DNA from: Moraxellaceae bacterium
GTDB lineage: Bacteria > Pseudomonadota > Gammaproteobacteria > Pseudomonadales > Moraxellaceae
Assembly: GCA_030146505.1 (NCBI GenBank)
Contig: JASLCO010000025.1
Span: forward strand, 1 to 8,742
Length of the DNA stretch: 8,742 nt
Direction: 5' to 3'
Part shown: in pieces, positions 6,940-8,742 of the stretch
How positions within the stretch are numbered: the stretch's first letter is position 1
Layout: every line of letters starts with the position of its first letter
Position numbers and translations under genes: made by a program
The notes under the pieces: generated by a model
Database searches by the model: none
What the model saw: only the letters and a program-made list of their open reading frames with translations
What the model was told of the DNA's origin: nothing

Positions 6940-6960
6940 TAAGAATTATTCGCAATTGTA
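6940..6960 (-). promoter_or_regulatory. Fur-box-like operator and -10 element of the sigma/regulator operon
   Basis: On the plus strand TAAGAATTATTCGCA (6940-6954) matches TGATAATnATTATCA at 10 of 14 defined positions and has the AAGAATTATT core seen in many Fur sites. Read on the minus strand, TACAAT (6960-6955, 5 of 6 to the -10 consensus) adjoins it; no good -35 hexamer is seen 16-18 bp upstream. Fur bound here would cover the transcription start and the GTG start of the sigma gene, as expected for an iron-repressed sigma factor. Confidence 0.65.
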
Positions 6961-7048
6961 CATGAGGTGATGTTGGCAGGAAACGGGACCCGGACCTGTG
7001 TCGACGAAGTGATCCCTTCCCGGTAAAAGCGGCGGACGTGGCTGACAG

Positions 7049-7072
7049 GCGGCTCAATGGCGCGGGCGCACA
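7049..7072. repeat. Intergenic copy of a 24-nt Nudix-gene segment
   Basis: This stretch matches 7517-7540, inside the neighbouring Nudix gene, in direct orientation at 21 of 24 positions; the first 16 bases (GCGGCTCAATGGCGCG) are identical. A 16-base identity is not expected by chance in 8.7 kb. In the gene the segment codes for the RAIEPR part just before the Nudix box. No further similarity is seen on either side. Confidence 0.6.
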
Positions 7073-7080
7073 AGCCCGCG
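7061..7080. other. GC-rich hairpin between the sigma gene and the Nudix terminator
   Basis: CGCGGGC and GCCCGCG form a perfect 7-bp stem around GCACAA. No T-run follows on either strand, so it is not an intrinsic terminator by itself. It lies in the 197-bp gap 6937-7133, which otherwise holds the sigma promoter and the Nudix terminator; I see no gene there. Confidence 0.4.
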
Positions 7081-7090
7081 GAAGTGGCAG

Positions 7091-7119
7091 GAAAGAAAAA
7101 GCCCCGCAATTGCGGGGCT
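7091..7119 (-). terminator. Intrinsic terminator of the zinc-ribbon Nudix gene
   Basis: AGCCCCGC and GCGGGGCT form a perfect 8-bp stem around AATT, which is itself self-complementary. Read on the minus strand the stem runs into TTTTTCTTT. It begins 14 nt after the Nudix stop codon, so it separates that gene from the downstream sigma/regulator operon. Confidence 0.85.
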
Positions 7120-7133
7120 ATTCTGGGCCCTGA

Positions 7134-7697
7134 TCAATCCTTCACCACCTCATGCGTTTTTCTGAAATCCAGCTCGATATCCCGCATCCGGAAGGGATAG
7201 GCCCCTTTCTTGCGGTCATCGAAGTAGTAATGCAGCGTGCGCTTGATGGTGGGAAAGGCGATCTCGTCCCAGGGAATTTCCGCTTCGGTAAAAAGCCGGC
7301 ATTCCAGGCTTTCCTCGCCCACGCCGAAAACGCCGTCTTTCAGCTCGGCGCGGAACATCAGATAGACCTGGTTGATGTGGCGGATGTTGAAGACGGCGTA
7401 AAGCTCGCCGATGTTCACGGGCGAGGCAGCTTCCTCGAAGGTTTCGCGGGCGGCGCACTCCGGGGTGGTCTCGCCGTTTTCCATGAAGCCGGCCGGCAGT
7501 GTCCAGTAGCCGCGGCGCGGCTCAATGGCGCGCCGGCACATCAGCACCCTGTCTTCCCATACGGGCAGGCAGCCACAGACGATCTTGGGGTTCTGGTAAT
7601 GCACGGTATGGCAGGACTCGCAGACGTGGCGCGGGCGGCTGTCGCCTTCGGGAACCTTGTGGACGACGGGCTGGCCGCACTGGCTGCAGAAATTCAT
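7134..7697 (-). CDS. Zinc-ribbon Nudix hydrolase (NudC/ADP-ribose pyrophosphatase-like)
   Basis: 187 residues from the ATG at 7697. An N-terminal zinc ribbon has paired cysteines C4-x2-C7 and C26-x2-C29. The Nudix domain follows, with RGYWTLPAGFMENGE and the box from G70 to about S92: E76, R84, E85, E88 and E89 are present. The usual Gly near the end of the box is Ala (A91), a change I recall as common in this subfamily. Such enzymes hydrolyse nucleoside diphosphate derivatives (NADH, ADP-ribose or similar) with Mg2+; the actual substrate is not evident. A start 30 codons upstream is possible in frame but would add a Pro/Arg-rich leader (PPRPPRPRSP) before the zinc ribbon, so it is rejected; the ribosome-binding site at the chosen start is weak. 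The gene is divergent from the CoA-pyrophosphatase gene and ends at a clear terminator. Confidence 0.93.
   Translation of the reverse strand: MNFCSQCGQPVVHKVPEGDSRPRHVCESCHTVHYQNPKIVCGCLPVWEDRVLMCRRAIEPRRGYWTLPAGFMENGETTPECAARETFEEAASPVNIGELYAVFNIRHINQVYLMFRAELKDGVFGVGEESLECRLFTEAEIPWDEIAFPTIKRTLHYYFDDRKKGAYPFRMRDIELDFRKTHEVVKD
7517..7540. repeat. Genic copy of the 24-nt repeat
   Basis: Partner of 7049-7072 (21 of 24 identical, first 16 exact). Here it lies inside the Nudix gene, encoding RAIEPR on the minus strand, and is presumably the source copy because it encodes a conserved part of the enzyme. Confidence 0.6.
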
Positions 7698-7728
7698 GGG
7701 TGATCTCGGGCGGGGAGGGCGAGGCGGC

Positions 7729-7734
7729 AGTATA
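7729..7734 (-). promoter_or_regulatory. Candidate -10 element of the Nudix gene
   Basis: On the minus strand TATACT (5 of 6 to TATAAT) lies 31 nt before the ATG at 7697, in an otherwise GC-rich divergent intergenic region. No convincing -35 hexamer is seen (CTTTCA at 19 bp is the nearest). Confidence 0.45.
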
Positions 7735-7805
7735 GGGCGGGCCGGCACGGGCCTGAAAGTGACGAGCCTGTGACAAGGCGCACCCATGCTGGCCGTTCAA
7801 GCCGC

Positions 7806-7834
7806 TTGGGGCGGTCGGCCGGAGTGAGTACACT
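7806..7834 (+). promoter_or_regulatory. Candidate promoter of the CoA-pyrophosphatase gene
   Basis: TTGGGG (7806-7811) and TACACT (7829-7834) are 17 bp apart. Transcription from here would start within a few bases of the ATG at 7843, giving a very short or absent leader. This fits the lack of a close Shine-Dalgarno sequence (the nearest, GGAG at 7821-7824, is 18 nt away). Both hexamers are weak matches. Confidence 0.35.
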
Positions 7835-7842
7835 CGTCTCCC

Positions 7843-8487
7843 ATGCCAGACAACAACAATATCCTGATCCTGCCCCAGCTCAGGGAAAGGCTGCTGCACT
7901 ACCGCCCCATGCCCGACCATGTGGATGCCGCCGTGCTGATTCCGGTGACCGATACCATGCGGCCGGAAATCATCCTCACGCGCCGCGCCAGCCATATGAC
8001 ATCGCATGCCGGCGAGGTGGCCTTCCCCGGCGGCAAGCGCGACTCCACCGATGCCAGCATCGTGGCCACCGCCCTGCGCGAGAGCCGCGAGGAAATCGGC
8101 CTGCCGGAGGACCGGGTGGAAATCATCGGAGAGATGGATACCTTCACCTCGCGTGTGGGCCTGCGCGTGCAGCCTTTCGTGGGCATGGTGCCGGGTGATG
8201 TGCCGCTGGTGGGTAATCCGGACGAGATCGAAAGCATCTTCCGCGTGCCGGTGGATTACTTCCTGAACGAGAAACCGTCCTACACGCACAAGTTCCGTTT
8301 CCGGGGCCAGGAATTCACCGTACCCAGCTTCAATTTCGAGGACTACGTGATCTGGGGCCTGACCGCCTTCATGATCGTGGACCTCATGAAGCGGGCCTAC
8401 GACCACGAGATAGATTTCCAGTGGCCATCTTCCATCATCGCGCCGCCGCCGGCGGGTGCTCACGAGCAACACAAGCATCGCGGCTAG
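7843..8487 (+). CDS. nudL: CoA pyrophosphatase, Nudix family (NudL-type)
   Basis: 214 residues, normal for the family. The CoA-Nudix signature ILTRRASHMTSHAGEVAFPG (44-63) merges into the Nudix box GKRDSTDASIVATALRESRE, closing with E83, E84, I85, G86, L87. As in other NudL proteins the first box Glu is replaced by Asp (D70). R79, E80, E83 and E84 are the Mg2+-binding catalytic residues. The enzyme splits CoA or its derivatives into 4'-phosphopantetheine and 3',5'-ADP in the cytoplasm. The C-terminal tail is Pro/His-rich and variable. The ATG at 7843 gives the right N-terminus but has no close Shine-Dalgarno sequence. The gene is followed after 85 bp by the carbonic anhydrase gene on the same strand, a neighbourhood I recall from pseudomonads. 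Confidence 0.93.
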   Translation: MPDNNNILILPQLRERLLHYRPMPDHVDAAVLIPVTDTMRPEIILTRRASHMTSHAGEVAFPGGKRDSTDASIVATALRESREEIGLPEDRVEIIGEMDTFTSRVGLRVQPFVGMVPGDVPLVGNPDEIESIFRVPVDYFLNEKPSYTHKFRFRGQEFTVPSFNFEDYVIWGLTAFMIVDLMKRAYDHEIDFQWPSSIIAPPPAGAHEQHKHRG

Positions 8488-8500
8488 GTGCCCGGTTTTG

Positions 8501-8521
8501 TCCTGCGGTATTTCCTGCGGT
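8501..8521 (+). repeat. Short direct repeat between nudL and the carbonic anhydrase gene
   Basis: TCCTGCGGT occurs at 8501-8509 and 8513-8521, a 12-bp period close to one helical turn, within the 85-bp gap. It may be chance or a weak binding site; nothing else is seen in this gap apart from the ribosome-binding site GAGG at 8564-8567. Confidence 0.35.
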
Positions 8522-8572
8522 TTGAAGCCCGACCTTCAGCAATGCCACGATTCATGATTCAAAGAGGCCATC

Positions 8573-8742
8573 ATGCGTTATTCCCTCGGCGACCGCCGTC
8601 TCGAAACCCGCGGTGATTTCTTCATCGCCGACTCCGCCGATGTCATCGGTTCCGTGGTGCTGGAAAACAATGCCAGCATCTGGTTCAACGCCGTGGTGCG
8701 CGGCGACTGCGACCTCATCACCATCGGCGAGAACTCCAATGT
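8573..8742 (+). CDS. Gamma-class carbonic anhydrase family protein, N-terminal part
   Basis: The first 56 codons are present; the gene runs off the right edge. MRYSLGDRR is followed by the opening turns of a left-handed beta-helix with hexapeptide-like repeats (ADVIGSVVLENNASIWFNAV) and VRGDCDLITIGENSNV. R43 and D45 of the VRGD motif correspond to the conserved Arg and Asp of gamma carbonic anhydrases (Cam/YrdA/PaaY group). The three zinc-binding histidines lie further on, outside the window, so activity cannot be judged. The ATG at 8573 has GAGG 5 nt upstream. Family members catalyse CO2 hydration or act as acyl-CoA-related transferase/thioesterase relatives; the neighbouring CoA pyrophosphatase does not decide between these. 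Confidence 0.92.
   Translation, partial: MRYSLGDRRLETRGDFFIADSADVIGSVVLENNASIWFNAVVRGDCDLITIGENSN

Noticed and set aside
7698..7787. N-terminal extension of the zinc-ribbon Nudix protein to a start at 7787
   Set aside because: It would add a Pro/Arg-rich stretch before the MNFCSQCGQ zinc ribbon where family members begin, and it would cover the candidate promoter.
7522..8478. Long minus-strand reading frame (318 residues) opposite the CoA-pyrophosphatase gene
   Set aside because: It is antisense to two clear Nudix genes and is rich in His/Arg/Gly as expected of a GC-rich shadow frame; no domain is recognisable.
1..8742. CRISPR array, tRNA/rRNA genes, insertion sequence or phage remnants
   Set aside because: No regularly spaced repeats, cloverleaf-like sequence, transposase or integrase motifs, or terminal inverted repeats were found on either strand.

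Overview
The window is GC-rich (about 60% by eye) and densely coded. It looks like a chromosomal segment of a gammaproteobacterium of the Pseudomonas/Alcanivorax/Marinobacter type. The grounds are a FecI/FecR cell-surface signalling cassette with a siderophore receptor, a DUF3649 iron-uptake membrane protein, and a Nudix / CoA-pyrophosphatase / gamma-carbonic-anhydrase neighbourhood that I recall from pseudomonads. The genus cannot be fixed from the sequence.

Two blocks are visible. Positions 1-6936 form an iron-acquisition locus, all on the minus strand. In transcription order it holds a FecI-type ECF sigma factor (6936-6379), a FecR-type sigma regulator overlapping it by 4 nt (6382-5366), a TonB-dependent siderophore receptor with an N-terminal signalling (STN) domain (5286-2812), and an unrecognised 98-residue protein with a weak helix-turn-helix look (2747-2451). 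A DUF5916-type outer-membrane barrel with an N-terminal CBM9-like domain follows (2454-244), and then the start of a DUF3649 membrane protein (125 to beyond the left edge). Fur-box-like sites lie just upstream of the sigma gene (6940-6954) and upstream of the DUF3649 gene (208-222). The receptor has none; the 79-bp gap before it carries a 7-bp inverted repeat and is where a FecI-dependent promoter would be expected. The expected working model is: Fur-Fe represses the sigma/regulator pair, iron-free cells make them, siderophore bound to the receptor signals through the STN domain to periplasmic FecR, and activated FecI transcribes the receptor and perhaps the genes after it.

Positions 7134-8742 are a housekeeping block. 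A zinc-ribbon Nudix hydrolase (minus, 7697-7134) ends at a good intrinsic terminator (7091-7119). It is divergent from a CoA-pyrophosphatase-type Nudix gene (plus, 7843-8487), which is followed by the 5' part of a gamma-class carbonic anhydrase gene (8573 to the right edge). The 197-bp gap between the blocks (6937-7133) holds the sigma promoter, a GC hairpin, the terminator and an imperfect 24-nt copy of a piece of the Nudix gene.

No tRNA, rRNA, CRISPR, transposase or phage gene is seen, and no gene-free stretch exceeds 300 bp. The signalling cassette itself is a known type. The least explained parts are the two genes after the receptor: the small HTH-like protein and the DUF5916 barrel, whose best ribosome-binding site sits in front of a CTG codon.
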